Below are positions 45,092 through 56,597 of a stretch of 64,000 nt of DNA, one piece after another. A program made the translations under genes and the position numbers. Source of the stretch: Clonostachys chloroleuca (taxonomy: Eukaryota > Ascomycota > Sordariomycetes > Hypocreales > Bionectriaceae). The stretch's first letter is position 1; each line of letters opens with the position of its first letter. The notes beneath the pieces are model-generated. The model did not search any database. It saw only the letters and a list, made by a program, of their open reading frames with translations, and was not told where the DNA came from. The stretch lies in contig JBANAY010000004.1 of NCBI GenBank assembly GCA_037952775.1, positions 14,942,001-15,006,000 of the forward strand, given 5' to 3'.

Positions 45092-45915
45092 TTTTTTATA
45101 TTTCTAGAAAAGATCTTTTCTAATTTTCTTTAGTTAAGAAGTTAATTCTATAATAGAAAAAATTAGCTAAAGAGGAGTTAGATATAAATAAGAAAATTCT
45201 TCTTCTCTATTAATAAATAACTTAGCTTTAGAGTAATCTTTCTATAGCTCTAGATTATATTTAGTAGATTTATAGGATTTATAATTATATTAAGAATAAG
45301 ATATAATAGAAAATCTAGTATAGCTTATAAGAATTAGATAAAAAAAAAAGCTCTTTTTTAATTAAATATTAAATACTTTAGAATTCTCTAAGTACTATAT
45401 TATAAAAGAAGTTTATTTTTCCAGTATTACTTTTATAATAGATCTAAACTAATTAGGTTTAGAAAAGGATTTTTCTAATCTAAACTCTTTACTTTTTAAT
45501 AGAACTATTATATAAGATACTAATAGTTCTTTAAATATTTAATAGGTTCCTATATATTATTCTTATTAATATATTCTTTCTATTTAATTAGATAAAATAT
45601 TTATTTATTTCTAACTTCCTTCTTTAGTATTTTTCTAGTTTATATTCTTCTTTATAGATCTTAATAAAATAGTTTTAATCTAGAGTATTTTCTAATACTT
45701 TTTTAAATAATAAGATATAAAAAACTAAATAGATATATATTATATTTAATAATAATAGTTTATAATTAGTATTTAATTTTTTTATTCTTAATTTTAAATA
45801 GTTTAAGTTTTTTATAATTTAATTTATTATTTAATTATAATATTATAATATTTTTATAAAATAAATAGATTTTTTTAATCTTTATTTATTATAATATTCT
45901 TTTATTCTTTATTAA
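45092..45915 (-). mobile_element. Ty3/gypsy integrase C-terminus with chromodomain, decayed
   Basis: On the minus strand, from about 45840 down, the sequence reads the end of a chromovirus-type integrase: a KLDYKKL-like segment, then IHPVFHISLL-like residues, then a chromodomain. In the chromodomain both conserved tryptophan codons (in YLIK-W-KEYINKNN and NI-W-EPIKYL) are TAG, the expected result of TGG changing by RIP. Stops elsewhere confirm it is dead. A parallel copy is at 60140-60965. Its left edge meets the TCTTC insertion point of the LTR element. Confidence 0.75.
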
Positions 45916-46432
45916 ATAATTTTAGAATTTTTATATAAAGCTTTCTAATAGTTATATTTATAAAATAGAATTATTTTAAATAGTAATTAGTACTTAATAA
46001 AGTAAAAGATCTAATTAATACTAATATACTCTATATTATAATTATATAGTAAGAGATTTACTATACCTTCTATCTTAAGTAATTATAGAGAAAATACTTA
46101 AGAATCTAGATTAAAAACTCTCTTAATAATAGCTTATTTCTTTAGATTAGTAAGATTCTAATTACTAAATTAATAATCAGATTAAGTAGTATAACTATAT
46201 TTTTAATAAGCTAAGGTTATATAATTAATCTTATAGATTACTATAGTTTTTTAAATACTTAATTCTGGGTTCCTTTATAAAGCTTAAAGTACTAGAGTAA
46301 TTTAATATTCTTTACTAGTTTATAGTATTATTTTTAGTAAAATAAAGTAAATAAAAAGTTAAAAAATTAAAAATTTAGAAAAAATATTATATATACTAGT
46401 TTATTATATATACTAGTAGATTATATTATAAT
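45916..46432 (-). mobile_element. pogo/Fot1 transposon fragment (left end and transposase start)
   Basis: Reading the minus strand from 46432, a mutated terminal repeat is followed by the first part of a Tc1/mariner-superfamily (pogo/Fot1) transposase. It ends at a segment related to RALYKDPKII of the longer copy at 57661-59880. It breaks off near 45916, where gypsy sequence begins, so a gypsy insertion or a rearrangement cut it. Confidence 0.75.
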
Positions 46433-46779
46433 TAATTAATTAATTATTATAAGCTTTAAGTTAGAAAGGAAATATAGTTATTATTATTAGATAATAAACT
46501 TCTCCCCTTAGGGGCTATAGCTATAGCCAGGTTATTTATATATCTAGCTATATAAATACCTTCTATTACTAGAGCTTTTATAAGATTAATATCTATATCC
46601 GGGCTAAAAGTATAATATTTTAACTTTATCTTATAGTATTAAAGGTTTAAATATAAACTACTAATTATATTTTTAAAAAATATCTATTAGATTATATATT
46701 ATCTGATCTTAGGATATACTCTTATTTATAGTAAAACTAATAAAAAAAATAATCTTATATCTAATATATTATTCTAATA

Positions 46780-46997
46780 TATATATATATTAATTTTATT
46801 AGTTAGAATACTTTTCTAGATAGTTATTAATAATATTATCTATATAACTATTAGAACTAGCTCTATAATATTTATATATTAATAGTAACTTATATTATAT
46901 AGCTATATAATAACCTGATTATACTACTCAGAATAATACTCTAATAGTTTAATACTGACCTACCCTAAACCCCTGTCCAGTGTAAGTTGCCTAACCG
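46780..46997 (-). repeat. 220-bp dispersed repeat, copy 2 (inverted)
   Basis: The reverse complement starts GGTTAGGCAACTTACACTGG and continues ACAGGGGTTTAGGGTAGG. This copy keeps more G and C than copy 1, so it shows the less mutated form of the family. Confidence 0.8.
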
Positions 46998-47470
46998 TTA
47001 TACTGAGAAGGTTCTATATAAGAATATAGTTATACCCTACTGGTAGGTAAGAATCTAAATACTCTTTAGGCGGAAGTAGGAGAGAGTTAGTGTAATAGTA
47101 GCTGTACTTATAATATTTTAGCTGATAGAACCTATCTAGCTTTAGTTGGAGAAGAGCCTAAAGTTTAAAGAACCCTAAGTAGATTTATAATTATAATTAG
47201 TAGTATATATAAGGTTCTGCTTATTATAAGTAATATATATAAAGTCTTTAAGTAAAATAAATCCAGATTTTAGTTCAGCTAGAGAACTAGTTAATATCCA
47301 GTAGTAAGTTAACAGAAGTAAGTATTAGGTAAGGGTGCCCTCTAGACTTATAAGGAATAATATTATAATACTGGAGAACTTTATTATAATATAAGTATAT
47401 AGTTATCTAGGTTTGGCTTTATAAACTTGGATAAACTATTATCTTAGGGTATCTCTTAGTGCTGCTGGTG

Positions 47471-48959
47471 TATTATATATTTTAAAAACAGCCTAAATAG
47501 TCTCCGTCCTTCTAGTAAGCAGATTATCACAGGCTGTTTTACTACCCCTGTACCTGCATGGATGTGATCCCTGGATATGCGTGACATCCTAGAGCTTAGC
47601 AAGTCTTACCAATCAATCATCGAACAACGCCTGATTTCTTATTCATATGTGATGGGAACAGCCCGGGCGTGGTGCCATTGAATGGTGAAACTCCGGGTCC
47701 TTACATTCCGAACTGCTTTATTAAGCCGCATGATGCTCTGGTCTCCACCTTGGCGGTTCTATTGAAAGATGAACATGATACCTGATCATCAGGTAACCTG
47801 CTCTTGCCTAACCGTACCAGTTAGAGCTGAGGAATTAGGAATTAATGGTCAGAATTGGCTTTGATTCGCGTTGCCTTACGGCTAAATTATTATTATTTTG
47901 ATACTACCTGCCTACTTAACAACAACTCAACCGGCTATCCCAAGAAATGAGCCAAGTTTAAAGAAAGAATTTGAGAAAAGAATACCAAGATTGTGATATT
48001 TGACGGAAATTCGAGCTTTTTATTCTTTTTTATCTTGCCACCTTCGATATTTGAGGTGGGAAGTAAGTAGGATTATTTTGATGCAGGGCTATCCAGATGG
48101 CGAAATGTCGCACTGCATTTTTCTACTACGGTTTCCCTTGCCGGCAGCTTTCATTCCTACTAGATACTGAGATCCCTTCAGGAATGAGCAGGATGAAGGC
48201 TCTGATGAGCCATTTGTTTCTAATAACCACCCAGTCTCAAAATTCACAGACAACCTGAAGGTCCAGCCTTCTAAAGCCAAGCTTTCAAATATCCGATGAG
48301 TCACGAGGATGAAGCTATGTAGGGAACATTGATTTCTTTGCTTTTTTGTACCTGCTAGTAACATTGATCCTAAACTTTCCGTGAATGATAAACACAAAGA
48401 CCCTCGTGGAGTAGCATTCCTCTACACACCATACCGCCTTTCACTTGAAAATGTATGGGAGGCTCAGCCAGTTAGCAAATGGGGAAAAAAAGAGCATCCA
48501 CTTCGACGAATAAATGTAAGATTCGAATCTACGGGTCGAGAAATTCCAGTGCCATATGCCATACCTGACAGTTTTCTAGGCCTGACCTTCAATCTTGCGT
48601 GTTTGCGAATAGATGTCCTCCATGTTGATAGCTAGTTACATCGTGCCGAAAAGGTCGGTATAATCGATTCCTAATCTCTTGCGAGAGATGATCAAGTCGA
48701 TCTTCGGGCCAATCGGCGCTGCCGGATATACTCAAGGCAGTGGCCGCCCTGCTTGACGACGAAGTCTGGGACGTTAGACGGGCAGCCATTAACGCGCTCG
48801 AAGGTCTATAGAGATGCGAAAGATTTTTTTGAGTATAGATTTCAAGGTCTAGTATTTAGGGATCAAGAAGGAATGCGTCAGATTCAGCAGAGTGGTTTGA
48901 AACCCTATCCATCATCACCCTCCTTCGGCCTTCGCTTGTACCACAGGCGCCTCACGTTC
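47471..48959. other. Left edge of gene island, mostly non-coding
   Basis: Base composition returns to normal near 47500. Apart from a possible HEAT-repeat scrap at 48686-48810 I see no gene. The frame at 48381-48635 has no family resemblance. Confidence 0.45.
48686..48810 (+). pseudogene. HEAT-repeat-like gene scrap
   Basis: One frame reads LPDILKAVAALLDDEVWDV followed by RRAAINALEGL and a stop. This is the pattern of a HEAT repeat as found at the end of NACHT/HEAT proteins in fungi (DxxxDVRRAAxxAL). Only one to one and a half repeats remain, without start or flanking domains, so it is a remnant at most. Confidence 0.5.
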
Positions 48960-50283
48960 TCAGTCAGAGCAGTTAGTACCAAGTTCAAACATCATCCTAT
49001 CCAAATTGGGCCTAGCCACTATACTAGAGCCTTGAAGGCTCGTCATTCGAGGGCTTGGTATTGCCATCTGATGGCGAGATTTACGACGCTCTCGCATCAA
49101 GCGTAGGTAGGGGCGAAGGGCCAACATGGAGGCAATTATCACGCTAATATTGCAGTCCATGCTGCTCCAAAGCTCTTGCACAAGAAAAGTCAGCAAGTCT
49201 AGTTCTCGTCTGCGTCATTGGGCATGTCTCGGAAACCACTCGGACTGCTTATGTGCAACCTTGTGGATAGCGAGTGCTAATTGTAATCGAAGATAAGGCT
49301 GCTTGACTCACCAAGAAGTGTTAACGGAACGACCTGTTTGTTGGAGAGATTGGTCGATATTTCGACAATCATGAACCGTATCCAACAGAATGTAATGTTG
49401 ATGGCGCCCAGCCCGAACAAAGAGTATACTCCGAACCGAACCATTTTATCCATCCGAAGATTGCGCAAGATTATAAAGGGAATCATAAAGACTGAAAAAA
49501 ATAAAAAAAATAAGCTAATCATCAAGCAAAGTTAAGGGAATAGAGAAACTGGTTCGCTTGCTCACTAAATATGTCAGAGGAGAAGTGGAGAGCCCACCCA
49601 ACCCGCCAGGCAACTTTGATTTCTATTTCCGCGATGCAGGCCGTTTGCCCGGTAGCCCTAGAGAAGTATGTCAGCCCTCCCTTTTGCAGGATTCCTGTTT
49701 GCGTCTCGTACTGGTGCGGAGCTGCATACCAGTTTCTTTCCAATGGCCAGCACAAGAATAGGTTTAAAAATATGGCCACAATATACCCCGAAGCCGCGTA
49801 CGCGATGACAACCCATATGATGATTCTGTAGGTCCGAAGGGCCGTTGGGAACGTCTGTAGGTAGAAGGCTAAGACGGCGTTTTTGCTACACCAAAATGCG
49901 GTGAAGAAAGCGAAGGTGCCTGCCCAAAAGTACTATAAAATCATTAGTCCGACCAACAAATGACTCAAAATCCTGGTCATGAAGTTTTAGGGGGGTTATA
50001 CCAATAATGCACTTTGTAGAGTCTTCGGGTCACCTTGGTATCTTTGTAAGAAGGCGTCCTCATCTTGACGGAGGATACCTACACACTTTAAGTAGACGTC
50101 GACCGACGCGGAGGCCACAGCGGAAAACCACGCTAGACAGATGAATACGTCGCTGAGGAGAAACTTCTGAGGATTTACCCTAAGTCGCAGGTATAGGCGG
50201 GCGAGGATCATCGCCGCAGCGATAGAGAGTAGCAGCCCTTCGCTGATAAGAACCGCTGCTGGCGTGGGAGCATGGACGGCCAT
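48960..50283 (-). CDS. Fungal rhodopsin-like integral membrane protein, second gene
   Basis: Five exons, 50002-50283, 49730-49932, 49657 to 49566, 49312-49491 and 48960-49198, join in frame to 331 residues. The joins restore family features: a ring of hydrophobic helices, CSKNAVLAFYLQTFPTALRTYRI, WALHFSSDIF, MIPFIILRNLRMDKMVRFGV and, near the end, NISVIIASMLALRPYLRLM. All introns are GT-AG. The family has seven membrane helices and mostly unknown function. It resembles the protein at 1678-3040 only at family level. No breaks; it is the only complete gene at this side of the island. The start at 50283 is the first ATG and gives a short, non-polar N terminus. Confidence 0.85.
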
Positions 50284-51480
50284 GGATCCTCGATGTTGTC
50301 ATGGCCTATCGTCGAGGCAAATGACGCAGGATATATAAGGTAATATTGGCAAGATCCGTTTGCTGTGGGTGGCCATCTTGGAAGATGCGGCGACTACGGT
50401 TCGGCTCAGTATGTTGGCTAGGTGTTGGCGCTCTGGATCCTTCAAGCACTGTAAATGCAGGAGAGAAGGACAGACAGTGGGTGCCATGTGAAGGTGGGGT
50501 TGATAACAGCGGCCTCGTTTTTATATGCTAGAATGCGCCCAATAAAGGTATCCTAATGATACACCATCGCTGTAGGTTGCCCCCAAGCCGATATGGGTGG
50601 TCACAGAGTCTGGAACGCAACAAGGCTTGAACCTAAAAATCATAGCATGTGGCGTAATAGTGACGTCATTGAAGCCGGAGTGCTGACTCAAGAGACTGCT
50701 TATGCAAAAGATCTGAGACGAATAGAATGCCAAGCAGGCCATCGACGATAATGAGAGTCAATTGGCGGGAAATTGGCCGCCGAACTAGGTAGTAGACAAG
50801 TAGCTGCGCTCTCGTCTGAGAGTGGAACTGGCGGAAGAAATTCGTATATAATATCATTATTTCGGGATCCAGGTAAGAGCTTCAGCAGGTGGATCTCCTT
50901 AGCAGCCCGGTCTATAACTTAGTCCTTGAAGTTAGAGTTTATTAGGGCTATCTTTCATTCCTTAGTTAGACTTATTCTTAATAGGTATTCTATAACTAGA
51001 GTAATTTTATTAATCTTCTAAGAAATAAAAGAGTTTTTATTATAATAAAGATTACTAAAGCCAGAGTATATTAAAGTTAAGAGTAAAGCTGATCAGGGTA
51101 TATTATTAGATAAGATATCTCTCGGATTATTCTACTCTCTATATATATACCCTTTTAGATTTAATTTTTTCTCTTTTTATTATATAGCTAAAGTTAGATA
51201 TCTCTTTAAATACTCTATTATATTTATCTTACTATTTATAATTATATACATTCTTATCTAGATAATTATAGAATTTATTATTCTATAGATAGAAATTAAT
51301 ATAATATTTAATATTTAGATTTTTTTCTAAACTATATTAATCTATCTAGTCTTTCTTCTAAATCTAATTAGTAGTATAAATAATAATAATAGGAGTATAA
51401 AGATTTTATAAATAAGAATAGGAGTAGAATTATAATTAATCCTTAAAGCAAGTAAGTCTTATATCTAGTCTGGAGAAAAT
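50284..51480. other. Intergenic, turning AT-rich after about 50930
   Basis: The left part should hold the promoter of the membrane protein gene. From about 50930 to 51480 the sequence is AT-rich like the transposon blocks, but no element was recognised. This small block borders the truncated flavin oxidase. Confidence 0.45.
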
Positions 51481-51499
51481 ATAGTATTTACCTACTTTC

Positions 51500-52177
51500 T
51501 TCCCAGTCAGCGTATAGAGGCACTGGACATTATCACTACAAGAGCGCTGGCAAAGAACTCGGCCGCGATATCCTCTTAGAAACTATCCCCGAGTCCGTCC
51601 AGCGCTCAGAGGATAGCGTAGAAGTTATCGCCTGCAGTACGAATAGGACCAAGACTATCCTTCAGGGGAAGCAACTGCTGATCACCATTCCGCCCCTGCT
51701 GGACAACCTCCACAGCTTTCCGCTTAGTGAGTAAGAATACAATCTTTTCTCTAAGTGGAAATATCATCAGTACTGGGCTACTCTTATCAATAATACTATC
51801 TCCCCGACGATATGAATCTCATAAATATCGATATAGGCCGCCTCTACGGTGTGCCCGAGGAACTATTTATTTGGTGCGTAGACAACTATTGGGCCCCTGG
51901 CTATTATAACGTCAAGCTAGTCGGCGGACCCAACTTTGGAAAGGATAAGGCGAAAGCGTATATAGATGAGAAACTCCAATTACTCCGTAACGAAGGAACA
52001 TATCCTATCCATCAGTATAACATTATCAAATTTGCAAGCCACACTCCTGTTACCATGTTCGTATCAGCAGAGGAAATCCGTAGAGGGTTCTATCGGCAGC
52101 TCTATAACCTCCAGGGACTAAACAACACGTTCTGGACGGGTGCTACTTGGGCCTCGGATTACTCAACTTTGCTTTGA
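51500..52177 (+). pseudogene. C-terminal remnant of FAD-dependent amine-oxidase-type enzyme
   Basis: The sequence reads like the second half of a fungal flavin oxidoreductase of the amine-oxidase superfamily, the group that includes beta-cyclopiazonate dehydrogenase: a substrate-domain stretch (KQLLITIPPLLDNL) and a late SAEEIRRGFYRQLYNLQGL block close to the C terminus. The N-terminal FAD domain is missing; the fragment begins where an AT-rich stretch ends. An in-frame TAA lies near 51732 and a frame change at the C run 51802-51805. It cannot make a working enzyme. It lies 0.5 kb from a truncated DMATS prenyltransferase, a pairing seen in indole alkaloid clusters. Confidence 0.75.
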
Positions 52178-52665
52178 GGGTATACGGATGAGGTTCTCAA
52201 TCAGATAGCTTTTAGTTAGCTATTATTGCCCCTTAAGGCAGCGAAAACAACATTGTTGTAGCTACAGGTATTAATAGACATTTAACGAGCCTGAGTCATC
52301 CGGTCCATGGATTTCCTAGTAATATATATCATGATAGATACACCCATAAAAATCAAAGCTACATTACACAGATCACAGCACCAAGAGCACGGCGCAAGAT
52401 TTGCGGTATTGCTAAACGTCACGCCAACTCACTATTGATTATGCGTCCTGTGTTGATAAATAATTGTAGGGTTATGACACAGACAATAGAAAGTGCAGCT
52501 AGGGAGGAAATCAAGCATCGGCAGAACTTTGTCGTAAGCAAAACAGACCTCTCCCTGGATCTGAAACGCCTATATCTAGGACAGGGAACTATTTTGCCGT
52601 TACGAGCTACCTGAAATGAAACATATGGACTGACACATTTATTAAGGTGCGTATCGAAATGAAAG
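52178..52665. other. Intergenic between two gene remnants
   Basis: About 490 bases where the 3' ends of the flavin oxidase and prenyltransferase remnants converge. Nothing else seen. Confidence 0.4.
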
Positions 52666-53443
52666 TTAAACTACTCCTAGTGATTCTGCCCCCCCACGAT
52701 ATATAGCCACCTCCTGGGCTGCAGTACGGAAAGCTTCGAAGGTGTAGAGGTAGACACTTATATACGGTTTTTTACCCTTGTAAGAGAATGAGATCCACGC
52801 TTGCAGGTGATTTGCGGTATGCAAGTCGACATCCGGACTGCGGTTACATGTTGGTCCCGTTTACTTTGAATATGCCGGGATGTACTTACTAATACGATAC
52901 TAAATCCGATGGATAGCTTTTCGCCAGGCCACCCCATCCTCTGCTGTTAAAGAACTTGGTAAGTCCTTCAGCGATGACTCCGTCATTCTGCCCAAAAGCA
53001 GGAAAATAGATCTGTAGTTCGGGAAGTAGGCTTTTCGGGGATAAGGTAAAATTGATAATGAAAGGGAGCTGCTCTTGCGGAGAGGTACCGAGCTCGTAAA
53101 AGCAGTTCGGCAATGGACATAAACCCTCCTTGATGGGCAATAGCTGCCACAACTCTCTCAGTGCATCAAGCCCTTCCAGGGTCTCTGGATCATTGCGCCG
53201 CCCATTCAGAGTCCAGATGCCCTCGATGGAGGCCAGATCAAGTTGGCGTTCCATACAATACACTTTGATCCGGGACTCGGATGGCTTGACCAGATCACAC
53301 GAGAGAAAGTGGCCGATGAGGGTAGGCGCTCGCTCAGCAATAAATTTTGAACCAATTTCGTATGCCCTCTTCATAATGTTTTGTCTGCTCTCCCTCACGA
53401 GCCTCGTTTCTTTTTTGCTAGGCATGGTAGATGGAAAGTTCAT
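52666..53443 (-). pseudogene. Truncated DMATS-type aromatic prenyltransferase (C-terminal half)
   Basis: Two exons, 52890-53443 and 52666-52837, give about 241 residues. Fungal dimethylallyltryptophan-synthase-type enzymes have about 400-450, so the N-terminal half is absent. What remains is clear: [26 protein letters not shown], a late strand ending in [11 protein letters not shown], and after the intron [20 protein letters not shown]. The full enzyme builds an alpha/beta barrel and attaches a dimethylallyl group to an indole or other aromatic. The residual frame is open and starts with an ATG at 53443, but without the first half of the barrel it should not work. Upstream sequence (53444-53760) shows no trace of the missing half. 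Confidence 0.85.
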
Positions 53444-53777
53444 GATGTGTAGCCATCATTGACTGGCCGGCTTCGTCCTTTTCATGCCTTGCAGCCGAGC
53501 TCTGGCACTGTTGGTCGCGAAAAACCCCTTGTCATCCTTCGTCCCCAGTTGTGCACGTATATTCCATATACTATCCCTGGCCGTACGACCAACAAGTGGC
53601 GCGAAGGGTGGAGATTGTTCCCTCGTTGTTGGTTGAACGACGCAAAGAGACGCCCTCCGCCGAGCGAGGTCTGGCATTAAAAGGCTCGAGTGGTATGAAG
53701 GTGGTGTGAAAAACAGAAGAAAGACTAAGAAATTCACATCACTGCTTAGCGATTGTTGCACTGCGAACTGTGCGTGA
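53444..53777. promoter_or_regulatory. Gap between prenyltransferase remnant and unknown gene
   Basis: Some 330 bases of normal composition. It probably holds the promoter of the gene at 53778. No prenyltransferase-like coding is visible. Confidence 0.4.
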
Positions 53778-54426
53778 ATGGACCAATATCAGACGCCGCA
53801 GCCCGGTCACCGAGCCGGGTACGCTACATTGACATACCCGGAGACTAGTGACCACGCTGGGTACAGTCAGGGTACTCCTCTTCCTCCACAACTGACCGAG
53901 AACTCCTCAGAGCCCGGCGGCCTCGATGATATCGACTCGGCTGGCTTCTTGAACCGCGCCGTCCCTACCTCCAGCACTGCCGATGCGGAAGGCGAAATGC
54001 TCCTCTTGATCCTGGAGGCGTTTGACAAGGCTGAAAAGTCATTAGATGACACGTAACGACAAGGTCCCTTCAGTTCTAGGAGTTTGGGCTGACCACTAAA
54101 TAGCTATCGTGCTGCGAGCCAAGTCTTAGCTGACGCGAACCAACTCTCATCTACGCTCGAGGGGGTTCGAAATACGTGGGAGTCACCGTATGCCCTTGGT
54201 ACCGGAAATTCTCTGCTAACCACTGAACAGGACTAAGGATATAGGGCGCCTCCGATCTTCCCTTGAGGCTGTGAAGCACAGATTGGGATCGCAGCAAACC
54301 ATGCAGGCGGTCGCAAATTCCGAAGCTTACAATGGGACTCGCAATGGAATGGGCAACGGCGGGTACAACGGCAGCCACAACGGCGGCCTCAGCCAGAGCC
54401 ATAATGGGAGCAGATACACGAACTAG
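53778..54426 (+). CDS. Small unknown protein with helical core and Gly/Asn-rich tail
   Basis: Three exons, 53778-54052, 54104-54187 and 54231-54426, join in frame to 184 residues; both introns are short GT-AG introns (51 and 43 bases). I do not recognise a family. The first 65 residues are polar and Pro/Gly/Ser-rich. Then comes a helical core, MLLLILEAFDKAEKSLDD continuing into AASQVLADANQLSSTLEGV and IGRLRSSLEAVKHRLG, that could form a coiled coil. The end is rich in Asn and Gly (YNGTRNGMGNGGYNGSHNGG) and probably disordered. No signal peptide or membrane segment. The helical core and consistent splicing suggest a real protein, perhaps a binding partner, but no function can be given. Confidence 0.65.
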
Positions 54427-55575
54427 TTACATTGGGGTTCAGTACATGTACAGTACTGTAGATATATTCAATTAATTTCTATTGTACAGAACAATGCCTT
54501 TTTCTATCAATAACCTTATACAGTAGCGCATTGAGAGCGACCATTGCTCTTGAGCAACTGCGTTCGTTGAGCTCCTCTCACAAGACCATGACAACAACAT
54601 GTCGAAGGAGGGCGTTTGCCCCCGACAAGGAAGTCCCTGTCAAGACATCCATCATTATTCATTTGAAGCGGCATCCTTTTTCGGATTATTCCAGTCTCGC
54701 GAGCCTGGGAGCTTGCTGGGTTGGAGTTCGCAGGGGAGGTTCCCGTCAAATGGTCGTCATAGAAGTATAGGGTAGCCAATTGGGACAGCCTTCGAAGGTG
54801 AGTCAAGTTATACAATATATTCCCGAGTCGGTGGCCTGGGCACCTACGGCCCCAGGCATCCTTTTCTCTAAAGCTTATATGTTAAGTACATGGTTCGTCC
54901 CGGAATGACCGCCAGCGCCAATGAGGGAGTCTCTTCCAGTAGCCTGCTCATTTAGCAATCGCATACATGATACCTCCTCCATATGTAGCGCCTTGAACAT
55001 CCCTTGGTCTTTCGGTAGAAGCTGGCTTTCTACAGCTATATATGTCAGCCTTTCCCGACACAGGACGATACCAGACATGAGGGCTGAGGAAAAGTGAAGG
55101 ATCAAGGAAGTTCTCGGCACTGTGAAAGTCTTACTGCAACATAGCAGCAAAAACGTTAGTGTTTTAAACTAAGATAGGTTCATTTCTAACATAAATAATT
55201 ATTTATTTTCTTTCTTTTTTCTTTTCTCTTTATAATGGCGATAAAGCATTCCATCACCATCGATCGATCGATGCGGTGAGCGTTGTTACTTTAGCTTCAG
55301 GCAGCCGAGCCAGGATATAACTGGACGAGCCTCTCGGCGAATGAGTCACCCGGCGTTAAGCGGCCGCCATCCTGGTATGTCAATCTACCTACCTGTTATG
55401 CAAATTAAGCGCTGGATTATCTACCTGTTAGCCAGTAGCCGTGATCAGTTGATTCCTAATGTCCAGTAACTCATTTAAGCAGAGAACTAGCCCGTATTTA
55501 AGACATTATGTTGACTTGAATAACTGCTGGGATCAAAGCCAAAGATCGCATTCGATTTCGACGCAAAATCTAATC
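54427..55575. other. Intergenic, includes a 16-bp palindrome
   Basis: This 1.1-kb stretch has no recognisable gene. It should contain the promoter of the NmrA-like gene. A perfect palindrome CATCGATCGATCGATG lies at 55258-55273, beside a pyrimidine tract. Confidence 0.4.
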
Positions 55576-56597
55576 ATGTCTGCTCATACCATGCCTACCG
55601 ATGTGGTCACCACCGTCGCCATCGCTGGCATCACTGGCAGTCTCGGCAAGCTCATCGCTGAATACCTCCTGGCCAAGCCAAATGTCCGCATCCGTGGGCT
55701 CTGCCGAACGCCTACCAAGCTCCCCCAGTCACTTCGCGATGAACCCCGTCTCACCGTCTACGCCACATCCTCTACCGACATCGCCGCGCTCCGTGACGCC
55801 TTACGTGGGTCCGACGTAACCATCTGTTGTTATCTCGGTCCTAGCTCCCTGATGGTTGACGGCCAGAAACTACTCATTGACGCCTGTATCGCTGAGGGTG
55901 TCCCTAGATACATTGCTGGTGACTGGTCGATGGATTTCCGGAAGCTGGAACTTGGCCAGCACCCTCCAAAGGATCCGATGAAGCTTGTGCAGGCATACCT
56001 GGAGGAAAAGGAGGCCGCTGGACAGTTGAAAGCCGTCCACGTGTTGAACGCATGCTTCTTAGAACGACCGTGGGTGGGAATTTGGGATTCCAAGCGTAAC
56101 CTGTTCAAGTACTGGGGCACAGGAGATGAGCGATGGGAGTTCACAACATATCGGAACGCAGCCCAGTTCACCGCAGAGGTGGCGGTAGACAAGGATGCAG
56201 TTGGATGGTTCTCGTGTGAGTTCTTCCAGATATCATTTCCTAAGTATCTAAAAAGCACCTGCTAATGATTTACTGCATAGTCCGTGGCGATCATGTCAAT
56301 ATCAAAGAGATTGCCGCAGAATTCCAGACCGTCTATAACGAAGAGCCGGGATTGGAACGACTGGGAAGCTTGGAAGATCTGTTCAAGCTTATGCATCAGA
56401 AACGGGACCAGAATCCAGACAATACCCAAGCCTGGTTGGGTCTGTTCTACACGTACTATTCCATCAACGGCCAAACAACTTTGCCGTTACCTCTCGACAA
56501 TGAACGCTACCCTGCTGTTAAGCTAGTAACTGTCAGAGATTTCTTTGCTAAGACGCCCAAGGAACGGCTTGGGAAGTTTGGGGTCTTTCAATCGTGA
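55576..56597 (+). CDS. NmrA-like / isoflavone-reductase-like protein
   Basis: Two exons, 55576-56215 and 56281-56597, join in frame to 318 residues; the intron starts GTGAGT. The start of the domain reads TVAIAGITGSLGKLIAEYLL, where GITGSLG replaces the usual GATGxxG dinucleotide loop. The substrate half contains LIDACIAEGVPRYIAGDWSMDF and a late DHVNIKEIAAEFQ. These are features of the NAD(P)H-binding NmrA-like family (reductases of phenolic or other secondary products, and redox sensors). An upstream in-frame ATG exists at 55459, but the one at 55576 gives the normal N-terminal length. No breaks. The stop at 56597 is a short distance before the second AT-rich block. Confidence 0.9.

Larger units (their letters stand above)
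40001..47470. other. AT-rich, RIP-like transposon nest 1
   Basis: About 7.5 kb dominated by A and T, packed with TA steps and nearly free of CpA and TpG in many stretches. No host gene can be read. It contains, in order, a solo LTR, a 220-base repeat, a complete LTR element, a gypsy chromodomain fragment, a pogo/Fot1 fragment and an inverted copy of the 220-base repeat. The parts not listed separately (40001-40547, 41002-41480, 46433-46779, 46998-47470) are AT-rich without recognisable content. Confidence 0.85.

Noticed and set aside
40001..47470. Centromere or telomere interpretation of the AT-rich blocks
   Set aside because: There are no telomere repeats, and the blocks consist of identifiable transposon pieces with RIP-like change. 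A centromere cannot be excluded, but nothing here supports it.
48381..48635. 84-residue plus-strand frame in the island
   Set aside because: No family resemblance and no splice partners.
51721..51760. Intron in the flavin oxidase remnant covering the TAA
   Set aside because: The donor GTGAGT and the next AG are only about 29 bases apart, below the usual fungal minimum, so the stop is taken as real.
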